A stretch of DNA of 64,000 nucleotides from Candidatus Rickettsiella viridis (GTDB taxonomy: Bacteria; Pseudomonadota; Gammaproteobacteria; Diplorickettsiales; Diplorickettsiaceae). The DNA is taken from positions 806,001 to 870,000 of the forward strand of contig NZ_AP018005.1 of NCBI RefSeq assembly GCF_003966755.1, in the 5' to 3' direction. The notes under the pieces were generated by a model. The model made no database searches. It was given only the letters and a program-made list of their open reading frames with translations, and was not told the DNA's origin. Of this stretch, positions 7,970-16,751 are shown piece after piece; the stretch's first letter is position 1, and every line of letters starts with the position of its first letter. The translations under genes and the position numbers were made by a program.

Positions 7970-8653
7970 TTATCCCACTTGCAGTTTATCTAGGATACGC
8001 TGCAGCACGTCCTGAACACTTAAATGCGTGGTATCGATCATAAAGGCATCTTTGGCAGCTTTTAAAGGCGCGGTAGAACGCTGTTTATCCTGATTATCAC
8101 GTTGGTCAAGCTCTGTCCGTACTGCGTCAAGGCTAACACGCTTCCCCCTCGCCTTCAACTGTAAATAGCGTCGTTTTGCACGTTCTTCTGGGCTAGCGAA
8201 AAGGAAGATTTTGAGCACAGCATCGGGGAAAACGACAGTTCCCATATCTCGGCCATCAGCGACCAAACCGGGGGCCTTTCTAAAGGCTCGCTGGTAATCG
8301 AGTAAGGCTTCCCGAACCTTAGGGTAAGCACCTAGTCTGGAGGCCAAACGTCCAGACTCCTCGGTTCGTATATCCTCGGTAATATCACGCTCTTCCCAGA
8401 GAATTTTAAGCTTATTATCGGTAGGGTTGCTAATAAAGCGCAGTGTTAATTGATTGACTAAAGGAAGTAACGACACCTCTTCTAAGGGAGTAGCAGTCGC
8501 TACTGCTATAAAGGCAAAAGCACGGTAAATAGCGCCGCTATCTAAAAAATGCCAACCTAGTTTTTCAGCTAATTGGCTACTGACTGTGCCTTTTCCAGAC
8601 CCACCGGGGCCGTCAATAGTAATAACGGGGGCTGAGGTACTCTCTAACAACAT
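7970..8653 (-). CDS. cmk: Cytidylate kinase
   Basis: Phosphorylates CMP and dCMP with ATP in the cytoplasm. The 227-aa product has the P-loop GPGGSGKGT at residues 15-23, FLDSGAIYRAFA for nucleotide binding, the conserved VADGRDMGTVVFP, and ASPEERAKRRYLQL in the lid region. Length matches the bacterial family (about 227 aa). The start overlaps the end of pyrF by 10 bp, so the two are translationally coupled. rpsA follows, as in most gammaproteobacteria. Confidence 0.97.
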   Translation of the reverse strand: MLLESTSAPVITIDGPGGSGKGTVSSQLAEKLGWHFLDSGAIYRAFAFIAVATATPLEEVSLLPLVNQLTLRFISNPTDNKLKILWEERDITEDIRTEESGRLASRLGAYPKVREALLDYQRAFRKAPGLVADGRDMGTVVFPDAVLKIFLFASPEERAKRRYLQLKARGKRVSLDAVRTELDQRDNQDKQRSTAPLKAAKDAFMIDTTHLSVQDVLQRILDKLQVG

Positions 8654-9426
8654 GATAAATAGGCTTCCCAGGCAGCTTCTCGGTATCGCCTCGCTTCAAG
8701 CAACGGGTCGCTGGCCTGATAAATACCCCGCCCCACAATGATAATATCGGTTCCATTTTCCAGAATAGCCTGCTCAGGTAAGATATAGCGCTGACCTAAG
8801 CTGTCATCCACCTGATGCCATTGTACGCCCGGCGTCATATGGATGAGTCCAGGATTCTGAGTTAACTGTCTTTGCGCAATAAAGCCCATCACAAAATCAG
8901 TGTAATCTTCAGCCATTTTGACACTGGCTTGGGTATAGCTACCCCTAGCAAGCGAACCTACAGAACTCATTTCTGCTAGCAGTAATAACCCACGCTGCTT
9001 AAAGCTGCCCACTTCTTGTAGCCCTTGAATAATCCCAGGCCCGGGAACCGTATGCGCATTACTAATATCAGCCCACTCAACAATTTTATAGAGTCCCCCT
9101 GCATATTGCTGTTTCACCGTATGGCCAATATCGGCAAATTTTCTATCCTCAAAGATCAAAAAAGTATGCTTTTGTGCCAAGACTTTGAGCGCTATCAAAA
9201 AATTGGCATCAAAATCACTAAGAATATCGATATGTGTTTTTAATAAACAAATTTCTGAACCGACACGATCAACCAAATTTAATAGTTTTTCACTGTCAGT
9301 TATATCGGCTGATAAACAAAGATTAGATTGTTTACTCGCTATAATTTCACACAAACGTTTTGCCGTTTTATTAACACAATAGTTAAGGCGATCGGTATAA
9401 GGTAGTTTTTTAATTTTTTTTAACAT
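8644..9426 (-). CDS. pyrF: Orotidine 5'-phosphate decarboxylase, eukaryote-type
   Basis: Last step of UMP synthesis: decarboxylates OMP to UMP. The 260-aa sequence matches the eukaryotic URA3/UMPS C-terminal form rather than the shorter E. coli PyrF. Segments NLCLSADI, LLKTHIDILSDF, FLIFEDRKFADIGHTVKQQY, AHTVPGPGIIQGL, LLAEMSSVGSLA and DIIIVGRGIY parallel human UMPS almost word for word. The catalytic Asp-Lys-Asp set lies in FEDRKFADIG. Length agrees with yeast Ura3 (267 aa). It is placed between the SPOR gene and cmk, overlapping cmk by 10 bp, so it is well built into a bacterial operon. A transfer origin is an inference needing a tree. Confidence 0.95.
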   Translation of the reverse strand: MLKKIKKLPYTDRLNYCVNKTAKRLCEIIASKQSNLCLSADITDSEKLLNLVDRVGSEICLLKTHIDILSDFDANFLIALKVLAQKHTFLIFEDRKFADIGHTVKQQYAGGLYKIVEWADISNAHTVPGPGIIQGLQEVGSFKQRGLLLLAEMSSVGSLARGSYTQASVKMAEDYTDFVMGFIAQRQLTQNPGLIHMTPGVQWHQVDDSLGQRYILPEQAILENGTDIIIVGRGIYQASDPLLEARRYREAAWEAYLSCC

Positions 9427-9432
9427 GGGCGA

Positions 9433-9873
9433 TTAGAAGAGTAAAGGATCAAAGGCAGTCATCATGGGCTTAAGTTGCATTTCCTTATTTAATTGATCGG
9501 CTAAGGTTTTTAGTTTTGCCGACTTAATTTCAGGCCCAACAAAAATACGCAGCGCAGGACCCGTAGAAAGGATCACTTGGCGCATATACGCCTTAAAACC
9601 CTTCTGGCGTAAAGATTGCATCAGCGCATTGGCCGCTAAGTTTTCCTGCAACTTGAAATCAGCTACTTGCAATACCCAAGCCTGAGCAGGGGATATAAAT
9701 GCTTGATTTGAGCCTGGATTAAATTGCTCTTGGGTAGGGGAAAAAGGCCAATGCGGCATCGTTAAGGATCTAAATTCCACCGGCATCTTTTTGTAAAGGG
9801 GAGGTATAGAAATAATAAGTACCGCCGTCACGACAACCGCCGCAATGACCCTACTGTTTCTTAATTGCGCCAC
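9433..9873 (-). CDS. SPOR-domain protein, DedD-like
   Basis: 146-aa single-span inner-membrane protein. Residues 8-27 form the membrane anchor (VIAAVVVTAVLIISIPPLY), then a short periplasmic linker, then a SPOR domain from about residue 64 (AWVLQVADFKLQENLAANAL ... ALRIFVGPEIKSA), which binds denuded septal peptidoglycan. DedD-type proteins sit downstream of folC in gammaproteobacteria, and the same order holds here except that a foreign gene on the other strand separates them. It is shorter than E. coli DedD (220 aa). It is followed at 6 bp by pyrF. Confidence 0.82.
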   Translation of the reverse strand: MAQLRNSRVIAAVVVTAVLIISIPPLYKKMPVEFRSLTMPHWPFSPTQEQFNPGSNQAFISPAQAWVLQVADFKLQENLAANALMQSLRQKGFKAYMRQVILSTGPALRIFVGPEIKSAKLKTLADQLNKEMQLKPMMTAFDPLLF

Positions 9874-9960
9874 CTCTTTCCCCTAAAATTTATTCTATAG
9901 GATTATAACCCATTCATTCAGCCTAACAACCTCATTATTGCGAAGCACTAGAAAATTCAT

Positions 9961-10050
9961 CGTCATTGCGAGCGCGTAGCGCGTGGCAATCTAATAAAAA
10001 GGAAAGTCTTTCCTAGATGGCCGCGCTCATTTCATTCGCTCGCCATGACG
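9961..10050. repeat. Palindromic intergenic repeat, family 1 (TCATTGCGAGCG type)
   Basis: Begins CGTCATTGCGAGCGCG and ends CGCTCGCCATGACG, two imperfect inverted modules around AGTCTTTCCTAGATGG. The same units recur at 33188-33272, 37022-37134, 52227-52354 and 53623-53705. It lies between the DedD-like gene and the 693-aa gene, both transcribed away from it. Confidence 0.85.
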
Positions 10051-10071
10051 GGGGGATCTTTTTTAATTGTA

Positions 10072-10100
10072 TTGCAATAAATATAGTTTCTTTATATTAT
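10072..10100 (+). promoter_or_regulatory. Sigma-70-like promoter for the 693-aa gene
   Basis: TTGCAA at 10072-10077 and TATTAT at 10095-10100, spaced 17 bp, about 50 bp upstream of the GTG start at 10149. A good but not perfect match to the consensus. Confidence 0.5.
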
Positions 10101-10148
10101 TGTAAAGAAAATAATAGGAATTTATTTTTATAATAAAAGGGAACTTTA

Positions 10149-12230
10149 GTGTTAGATACCCTCTTAAAAACTACAAAATTAACCGCGCATGCCTTTCAAC
10201 CGAAACCAAAAGATCTCGATATTCTCAAAAACAGTGAAAAGTTTTGGCAAGAAGAATATCAAACCCTCGATGCCATAAAGGGTTTCAATAGTTTCTATCT
10301 TGAGCTTCGTCAAAAACACGCTGAAATCAATCAGCTATTTGATAAATTAATAGAAACTATAAAAAACTCTATAGAACCTAACCAACTATCAGAAGAAAGC
10401 ATAAAAGCACTTCAAGAACTAAGAGAAAAATATTGGCATCCATTTTTTAAACGTTACCAAGAAAAAATAAAAAAGCAATTAGAAATTATTACTTATTTCT
10501 TGATAGTTAATAATGACTTTGATAAAAAAATGCTAGTCTTTTCGTATCTATCAGAAACGAATGTTTGCCCAGAAGGCTGCTATTCTAAATTACAACAAAT
10601 TCTTGATGACTTAAACAATAAAATCAGTCTATCGAGTTGGTTAACTGATTTACGCAAAGCGATCATTCATCGTTATTATAGTTGCTACTACAATAACCAA
10701 TCGGTACATAGTTTTAACGCTATTTTAATTTATACTCAAAAAATAGGCTTAAATGTACTGGATGACGATACAACCTACCATGATTTTAAAGAAGACCAGT
10801 ACGTCCAACCTTTATCAGAGAATAAAAAAAAGGAGTTTATAGATTTTTTCTGTTCTCAATATAATGTACGAACCATTATTGAATACGTTACCGAACAACT
10901 ACAATTACAAACTAAGCAATCCCTAGCGCCATTCCAAAAGGAAGTCTCTCCTTTTGGCTTAGTTATTCCTACTAATATTACCTTTTCTACTATTAATGAT
11001 AAGCTAATACACTTACCCATCAAATCTTATAGCCTATTTAATACTATTGATGAAGATGACGGCTACTTTCAACTTAAACCACCCCTAGAGCTAAGAACAG
11101 AAGTCATCGTTTATTTATTAAATAAAAATATTTTAGAAAAAAAAACAAAAACATTTAAATTTAATGAAGAAAATTGGGTGTTTAATATCATAATGGGTGA
11201 TAATTACGGTGATTATGGCTTTATTTCGAGTTATGTCGAATTATATTATGAAGAAAAATATCTTTTATCTACTTTTGAAGAAAAAAAACTATATCAATAT
11301 GTTTCCTTAGAACAGTTTCATGCAAACAAAGCATTTTTTCGATTAGGTCAAAATGCTTTTAATTATTTTTATAAAAAAAAGGCTAATTTTAGCAATTGCT
11401 ACTTAATAGATATAGATTTTCAAGCGTTAGGTGCCGATTTTATCTCCGAGCTTTACGACACTAACGATGATGATGCCTCTTTTATTCGCGCTAAATTAAC
11501 TTATAAACAATTGCTGTGTTTTTATAACGCAAAAAAATATCATACTTTAAATAATAGTTATCTCGTCACTATAACGAACGCTCAGCAATTTTTTAAAATC
11601 ATAACGGAAATTATTGGACCCGATAAAAAAGAACAAGCTTCCTTTTTAGAGCGTCATACCGCTATTTTAACTACCAACAAACTATATCGAGAAATTTTAC
11701 AAAATTTACAAGATGAAATAATAAAAAAAGAACAAGATTTAATCGAAGCCATCAAAAAAATAAATTTTCTTGATGGAAATATTTTACTTTTATTATCTAC
11801 AGAAACGCCTCTATTTATTATCAGCTTTACACTTATCGGCCTATGGGAATTTTATTATCTACCCTTAATCTATTTTTGCACCAGCTTAATATTTGCGATT
11901 ATTTTAGTGCCTATTTTCTTTATTATGCTAGAGGAATTAAAAGATAATCTAGATCCTCTTAATTATAAAAATAAATTAGACGCATTAAGAAAAGAAGAAA
12001 CGGAACTTTTAGCTTTAGATGAAAAAATGATTGAATTTAGTAATGAACAGGAAAAAATTGAACTAACGACCAAAGAAAACGATGAAAATAACGCGATGAT
12101 GCCTACTATAGCTTATTCGTCTAACCCAACCAGTATCAGCACCCATTTATTAAAAGACCAGAGAGAATCAAGCCCAGATAGGGGTGAGAGCTTATTACTC
12201 AATAACACCCTTCTCCGTAGCACTATCTAA
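10149..12230 (+). CDS. Unknown 693-aa protein with C-terminal membrane hairpin, effector-like
   Basis: No family recognised. The start is a GTG with AAGGGAA upstream. The product is rich in Lys, Glu, Asn, Tyr and Phe and mostly soluble and helical. A strongly hydrophobic stretch at about residues 550-597 (IISFTLIGLWEFYYLPLIYF ... IILVPIFFIMLEE) forms two close membrane spans. It is flanked by coiled-coil helices (residues about 520-545 and 600-650) and a Ser/Asn-rich tail. This layout, a long cytosolic head with a late membrane hairpin, is common in secreted effectors of Legionella and Coxiella, but that is only analogy. It lies on the opposite strand between folC and the SPOR gene, and its end overlaps folC by 36 bp, so it looks inserted into a conserved operon. 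Confidence 0.75.
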   Translation: MLDTLLKTTKLTAHAFQPKPKDLDILKNSEKFWQEEYQTLDAIKGFNSFYLELRQKHAEINQLFDKLIETIKNSIEPNQLSEESIKALQELREKYWHPFFKRYQEKIKKQLEIITYFLIVNNDFDKKMLVFSYLSETNVCPEGCYSKLQQILDDLNNKISLSSWLTDLRKAIIHRYYSCYYNNQSVHSFNAILIYTQKIGLNVLDDDTTYHDFKEDQYVQPLSENKKKEFIDFFCSQYNVRTIIEYVTEQLQLQTKQSLAPFQKEVSPFGLVIPTNITFSTINDKLIHLPIKSYSLFNTIDEDDGYFQLKPPLELRTEVIVYLLNKNILEKKTKTFKFNEENWVFNIIMGDNYGDYGFISSYVELYYEEKYLLSTFEEKKLYQYVSLEQFHANKAFFRLGQNAFNYFYKKKANFSNCYLIDIDFQALGADFISELYDTNDDDASFIRAKLTYKQLLCFYNAKKYHTLNNSYLVTITNAQQFFKIITEIIGPDKKEQASFLERHTAILTTNKLYREILQNLQDEIIKKEQDLIEAIKKINFLDGNILLLLSTETPLFIISFTLIGLWEFYYLPLIYFCTSLIFAIILVPIFFIMLEELKDNLDPLNYKNKLDALRKEETELLALDEKMIEFSNEQEKIELTTKENDENNAMMPTIAYSSNPTSISTHLLKDQRESSPDRGESLLLNNTLLRSTI

Positions 12231-13520
12231 TGCAGCAAACACTAAACTAACGGTATGAAATGAACCAAAAACAAGCACACGATCGCCTTTACTGGCCACT
12301 TTGCATACCTCTTGTACTGCAATATCAGGCGAAGAAAATATTCGTGCTGAATCTTTAGCATTTAATGCTCTCAAGTGCTGATTTAACTGTTCTGCTGTAG
12401 CCCCTCTAGAAACCTCTAAACCAGCCAAATAAAACTGATCAATCTGTGCCGTCAATGGCGCTAAAGTATTCCTGATATCTTTATCTACTAACATACCAAC
12501 AACCGCGTGGGTCTTTCCAGCACAAGGTTCTTGCGTCAATCTTTTGGCTAAACATCTTCCTCCAGCAGGATTATGTGCAACATCAAGAATAAATTGCAGA
12601 TCGCCGTGTTCAATCATTTGAAAACGACCTGGAATAAAAACCTGTTTTAATCCTTCTTTTATGGCCTCTAATCTAATAGAAAATTGATGGCTAAGTAATT
12701 CAATGGTTTGCAAAACAGTCGCTGCATTCTGTAAGTCAATTTTTGGCAAGGGTAAATCCGTTAAGCTTTGTTGTTGACTCTGCCATGACCAGGAGTAAAG
12801 CTGTTTTTTATAGTCAAATTGCTGTCCTTGCCTATATAAAAAAACATTTTCTAACCTAGCATGCTCATAAACCGATACGGGAAGTGAAAAGTCACCAACA
12901 ACACAAGGCTTATTCGGACGCATAATACCGGCTTTTTCTTTAGCAATCAGTTCTCGTGTATCACCTAGCCATTCCATATGATCTAAGTCTACCATGCTAA
13001 TCACAGAAATATCAGCATCCACACAATTAACTGCATCCAAGCGGCCTCCAAGACCCACCTCTAAAATAATGGCATCCAATTGTGCTTGTTTAAATAATAA
13101 CAACGCCGCTAACGTTCCAAATTCAAAATACGTTAAGGAAACCTCAGCACACGCTTCGGCAATGCAGTTGAATGCCTCACATAATTCCCTATCGCTAACC
13201 GGCTTTCCAGCTATTTGTATGCGTTCATTGTAGTCAAGTAAATGAGGTGAGGTATAGGTTCCTACGCGATATCCCGCTGCCGCTAAAATCGCTTGGGTTA
13301 ATGCAACACAAGAACCTTTTCCATTCGTTCCAGCCACCGTAATAACAGGGCAATCAAAACCCAAGACACCAAGACGCTCCGCCACTATTTTAATGCGCTC
13401 TAAACCTAAATCGATGGCTATAGGATGGAAGGTTTCTAAATAGCTTAGCCAATCCTCTTTACTCTTCGCACTAGAATTTTCAGCAGCGTTCCCGCTCAAT
13501 TCATAATCCTCATGTATCAT
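12195..13520 (-). CDS. folC: Folylpolyglutamate / dihydrofolate synthase with repeat-derived N-terminus
   Basis: Adds glutamate to folates and makes dihydrofolate from dihydropteroate. The 441-aa product has the P-loop VAGTNGKGSC at about residue 62, the SPHLLDYNERI loop, EVGLGGRLDAVN, and the C-terminal ligase domain (FILDVAHNPAGG). The conserved family N-terminus begins around EDWLSYLETFHP at residue 22. The first 20 residues (MIHEDYELSGNAAENSSAKS) are encoded by the mobile repeat at 13461-13625, which also provides GGAG seven bases before the ATG. The native start appears to have been replaced. It follows accD, the usual order, and overlaps the convergent unknown gene. Confidence 0.95.
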   Translation of the reverse strand: MIHEDYELSGNAAENSSAKSKEDWLSYLETFHPIAIDLGLERIKIVAERLGVLGFDCPVITVAGTNGKGSCVALTQAILAAAGYRVGTYTSPHLLDYNERIQIAGKPVSDRELCEAFNCIAEACAEVSLTYFEFGTLAALLLFKQAQLDAIILEVGLGGRLDAVNCVDADISVISMVDLDHMEWLGDTRELIAKEKAGIMRPNKPCVVGDFSLPVSVYEHARLENVFLYRQGQQFDYKKQLYSWSWQSQQQSLTDLPLPKIDLQNAATVLQTIELLSHQFSIRLEAIKEGLKQVFIPGRFQMIEHGDLQFILDVAHNPAGGRCLAKRLTQEPCAGKTHAVVGMLVDKDIRNTLAPLTAQIDQFYLAGLEVSRGATAEQLNQHLRALNAKDSARIFSSPDIAVQEVCKVASKGDRVLVFGSFHTVSLVFAALDSATEKGVIE

Positions 13521-13625
13521 GTATACACTCCGGTTGCTTCAATTCATGACTTTATTGTATTCCATATGCACTGCAGGTACTTATTTTTGCGGCAACCTGC
13601 CGAAAATCCTATTGCTGTGAGTATG
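13461..13625 (-). mobile_element. MITE-like coding repeat, copy supplying the folC start
   Basis: Ends carry TACTC / GAGTA. The coding-strand order is GAGTA-proximal CAGCAAT, a hairpin-forming GATTTTCGGC...GCCG part, GAAGCAACCGGAGTGTATAC, then ATG and an ORF of about 20 codons reading out through TACTC into folC. It matches the copies at 28028-28145 and 62193-62314, and the short one at 42379-42435. This copy has about 40 extra bases after GTTGCTTCA. The GGAG-N7-ATG inside the element now serves as the folC start. Confidence 0.8.
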
Positions 13626-13643
13626 AGGTGTGGAGAAAGAAGG

Positions 13644-14531
13644 CTACTCATTATCTGTATCAAGCGCAGAAATTGAGTAGTGGTTATTATTCTCTTGTAG
13701 CAATTTATTTAACAATGTCGCTATTTTGGTTTTCAATTTGCGTCTATCCACTATCATGTCGATAGCACCATGCTGCAGTAAAAACTCACTGCTCTGAAAT
13801 CCTTCTGGCAATACCTGACGAACTGTTTGCTCAATCACGCGAGGACCTGCAAACCCAATCAATGCTTTAGGCTCTGCAATAATAATATCGCCCAACATCG
13901 CAAAACTAGCCGATACCCCACCCATCGTGGGATCAGTCAATATGGATATAAAAGGCAAGCCAACTTGTTTAAGTTTTCCTAATACTGCACTGGTTTTCGC
14001 CATTTGCATCAATGAAAAAAAACCTTCTTGCATTCGGGCACCGCCACTGGCAGCCACACAAATAAAAGGCAGATTCAACTTTATCGCCGTTTCCACCCCA
14101 CGAATAAAACGAGCACCCACCACTGAGCCCATCGAACCACCCATAAAATCAAACTCAAAGGCGGCGGCAATTAATGGGATTCCATTTAACTGGCCTTGCA
14201 TCACCACCAGCGCTTCTTTCTCACCGGTTTTTTTTATCGCTGTCTTCAAACGGTCCTTATAAGATTTTTCATCTTTAAATCGAAGCCTATCCACTGCTTC
14301 AATCTCACCACCTATTTCTTCGCCTGTTTCGTCGAGAAGTTGCTGTAAACGCTGCCTGGCTTTAATACGATGGTGATGAGTACAGGTAGGACAAACGGCT
14401 AAGTTACGTTCAAATTCTGCCCGATATAAAGTGGCTTGGCACGCTTTACACTTAATCCATAGTTCGGGCCCATCGGTTGTCTTTGTAACAACCGTGCGGA
14501 TTCCCGTAATTACTTTTTTTAACCAACTCAT
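13644..14531 (-). CDS. accD: Acetyl-CoA carboxylase carboxyltransferase, beta subunit
   Basis: With AccA it moves the carboxyl group from biotin to acetyl-CoA, the first step of fatty-acid synthesis. The 295-aa product has the N-terminal zinc ribbon (C28, C31, C47, C50) and the crotonase-like core with [29 protein letters not shown] and [12 protein letters not shown]. Length is close to E. coli AccD (304). folC follows after 123 bp filled by a mobile repeat. Confidence 0.97.
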   Translation of the reverse strand: MSWLKKVITGIRTVVTKTTDGPELWIKCKACQATLYRAEFERNLAVCPTCTHHHRIKARQRLQQLLDETGEEIGGEIEAVDRLRFKDEKSYKDRLKTAIKKTGEKEALVVMQGQLNGIPLIAAAFEFDFMGGSMGSVVGARFIRGVETAIKLNLPFICVAASGGARMQEGFFSLMQMAKTSAVLGKLKQVGLPFISILTDPTMGGVSASFAMLGDIIIAEPKALIGFAGPRVIEQTVRQVLPEGFQSSEFLLQHGAIDMIVDRRKLKTKIATLLNKLLQENNNHYSISALDTDNE

Positions 14532-14851
14532 ACTGTCTATATTCCTAAAAAAAATAAACTTTTTACCTAATTATTCTCTTAGTGGGGGACCAAAGAACCA
14601 CTATCATTGCACGAGCCGTGAGGAGAAGCAATCCAGTAAAAACCGAGTTTTTCCCTAGATAGCACAAGGCGGAAATGAATTTCTGGCTTCTCCATGCTGA
14701 GATATTTTAGTTTTATCTTCTACAGAAAATCACTTTCAGCAAAGCACCTATTTAATATTTCTTTAATTTTCCCAAAGTAAACTGATTATATACTGCTCAT
14801 AATGGGTGGTATATACGCTCTAAAAATATCTATCACAATAAAAAAACAAAA
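14532..14851. repeat. Gene-free 320 bp with a diverged palindromic repeat
   Basis: No ORF worth calling. 14604-14700 looks like a decayed family-1 palindrome: TCATTGCACGAG...AAGCAATCCAG, with GGAGAAGC (14622-14629) mirrored by GCTTCTCC (14686-14693). The rest is AT-rich leader of the divergent accD and of the papain-like gene. A weak -10-like TATAAT-type stretch is possible, but I cannot support a promoter. Confidence 0.5.
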
Positions 14852-15685
14852 ATGAAACATTTTAATTGGCTGGTAAAGCTCATTTTCTATAAACATCAAG
14901 AAAAAAAGGCCACGGTAACAAACACTCAGGGTGACTCACAAAGCGTTTTTTACCCGGTAAGTTATCTAAGCCAGCAACATGCCAATTTATGTACAGATGC
15001 CAGCGAAAATATGCTATACTATTTTATAGGAAATCCCATAGCAACCATGAATATCAATTCACGAGGCACCTTTCAAGGAAGAGAACCCGACAACGACGGC
15101 TTTGAATTAAGTAATATAGCTATTACTGAGATTAAACAAAACCTGAAAGATAATGGCCCTTTTATATTAGCATTACCCTTAAAATATGGTGTTCTACATT
15201 CGGTTGTCGTAATAGGCTTTTCTAATAATCAATTGATCTATCATGATCCATTAACTGGGCCAAACAGAATAATGTCTATCGATGAGTTAACACAATTGAA
15301 TGGCGATAAAAAAATAGAGATAGCACAACCAAAATTTTTTAATGGAAAACACTTCAAAAAGCAGTCATCTACCTTTGAGCAAGGCCAAGTAATTACTTTA
15401 CCAAAAAAATATGCGTATTTTTTTAGCCCTGAAAAAATGAGTTATGAAGCCAGACAATGTCAAGCCATTATAGATTTTCTAACTGATTATGCAAAAAATT
15501 CCTTATGGAATATTCGTAAAAAACATAAAAACCAAGTTAAAAAATTCTTAATGGAAAATAACAAAATAAAAAGTCTTTCCGCACTTTTAGTCAATTTAAA
15601 AACGTTAGAAAATCCAGCTAAATCGACGAAAAAAGATCTTTATGCGCGTTTACAAACAATAAAACTTATATTTGGAAGAAGATAA
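14852..15685 (+). CDS. Putative papain-like (C39-like) cysteine protease, effector candidate
   Basis: 277-aa protein. Residues about 34-135 show the layout of a papain-like fold of the C39-like type: SQQHANLCTDASENML puts a cysteine (C47) at the head of a helix after a glutamine pair. Then LKYGVLHSVVVIGF has H116 before a hydrophobic strand, and LIYHDPLTGPN has D132, the third triad residue. The rest (about 190-277) is a basic helical tail rich in Lys. There is no signal peptide. It sits alone between accD and potD with a long AT-rich leader. Catalytic assignment is by motif reading only; substrate and secretion are unknown. A non-enzymatic C39-like domain is the alternative. Confidence 0.6.
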   Translation: MKHFNWLVKLIFYKHQEKKATVTNTQGDSQSVFYPVSYLSQQHANLCTDASENMLYYFIGNPIATMNINSRGTFQGREPDNDGFELSNIAITEIKQNLKDNGPFILALPLKYGVLHSVVVIGFSNNQLIYHDPLTGPNRIMSIDELTQLNGDKKIEIAQPKFFNGKHFKKQSSTFEQGQVITLPKKYAYFFSPEKMSYEARQCQAIIDFLTDYAKNSLWNIRKKHKNQVKKFLMENNKIKSLSALLVNLKTLENPAKSTKKDLYARLQTIKLIFGRR

Positions 15686-15710
15686 GAATAAAAAGCATTC
15701 CTTGAGCAAA

Positions 15711-16751
15711 TTAACCGCCTATTTTCAACAACTCCCAATATTTTTGATAAATACTTTCGGCATCCCCCACATCTGCTTGCACCACACTACGCTTTAAGAT
15801 CGACTGAGCGGGGTAAATCATGGGATTGCTCAAAATTGATTTTGGCATCAATTTAACAGCCCCCTCATTCGGCGACGCATAGCCCGTTGCTAAACTAATT
15901 TTCTTGGCGATATCAGGACGTAAAATAAAATTTATAAAACGATAGGCATTATTCAGGTGTGTTGCGCCGATAGGAATGGCCATACTATCAATAGAAATAA
16001 CAAAACCGTCCTTGGGGTAAACAAACCGAATCGCCGGGTTTTCTTGAGCGGCTTGATAAATATCACCATTCCAACCCATACCCAAAGTCAAATCTTCATC
16101 AATAAACAATGACTTTACCCCATCCGCATTGAATAATCGAACATTCGGCATCAGCTGCCTGAGTTTTAAATAAGCCTGGCGAATGTGCTCGGGATTGCCG
16201 TCATTCGGAGAATAGCCTAAGACCAGTAAAGCAACCGAAAATACCTCATGCATATCATCTAACAAAAGTAATTGTTTACGATACTCGGGCTTCCAAAAAT
16301 CAGCCCAATTTTGAATCCCAGCAAGCGCATGATAGTGCGTATTCACGGCAATGCCAGTGACACTCCAAAAATAAGGAATACTATAGCGATTATCAGGATC
16401 ATACGCTTTGTTTAATAATGCTGGGTTTAGATACTTAAAATTACTCAGCTTGGCTTTATCTAAAGGCTGCAGCATCCCTTGTTTGCGCATACGATCAACA
16501 AAATAGGTCGAAGGCACGACAATATCATAACCTGAAGTAGGATTTGCCTTGAGTTTAGCATACATCGTTTCATTACTATCATAGGTCGCATAATTAACTT
16601 TAATGCCAGTTTCTTGAGTAAATTCTTTTAAAACATCACTGGAAATATAACTTGACCAGTTGTACACATTGACGACATTATCTTGCGCGAAGGTAGCACT
16701 ATTAAAAAACAAGCTAATAAAGCAGCAGAAATAGACTATTAGCACTCTCAT
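15711..16751 (-). CDS. potD: Spermidine/putrescine-binding periplasmic protein PotD
   Basis: Periplasmic receptor of the polyamine ABC importer. The 346-aa product (E. coli 348) starts MRVLIVYFCCFISLFFNSATFA, a signal peptide, followed by VVNVYNWSSYIS, the typical PotD/PotF N-terminus. ATYDSNETMYAKLKA and LGMGWNGDIYQA line the ligand cleft in the family. I chose the ATG at 16749-16751, which overlaps the potC stop as ATGA. A frame extension to 16826 lies wholly inside potC and lacks a signal peptide start. Confidence 0.95.
   Translation of the reverse strand: MRVLIVYFCCFISLFFNSATFAQDNVVNVYNWSSYISSDVLKEFTQETGIKVNYATYDSNETMYAKLKANPTSGYDIVVPSTYFVDRMRKQGMLQPLDKAKLSNFKYLNPALLNKAYDPDNRYSIPYFWSVTGIAVNTHYHALAGIQNWADFWKPEYRKQLLLLDDMHEVFSVALLVLGYSPNDGNPEHIRQAYLKLRQLMPNVRLFNADGVKSLFIDEDLTLGMGWNGDIYQAAQENPAIRFVYPKDGFVISIDSMAIPIGATHLNNAYRFINFILRPDIAKKISLATGYASPNEGAVKLMPKSILSNPMIYPAQSILKRSVVQADVGDAESIYQKYWELLKIGG

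Noticed and set aside
8644..9426. pyrF as a contaminating eukaryotic sequence
   Set aside because: It overlaps cmk by 10 bp, has no introns and sits in a continuous bacterial operon.
9961..10050. Possible CRISPR array
   Set aside because: Repeats are palindromic, scattered singly across 45 kb, without regular spacers or cas genes.
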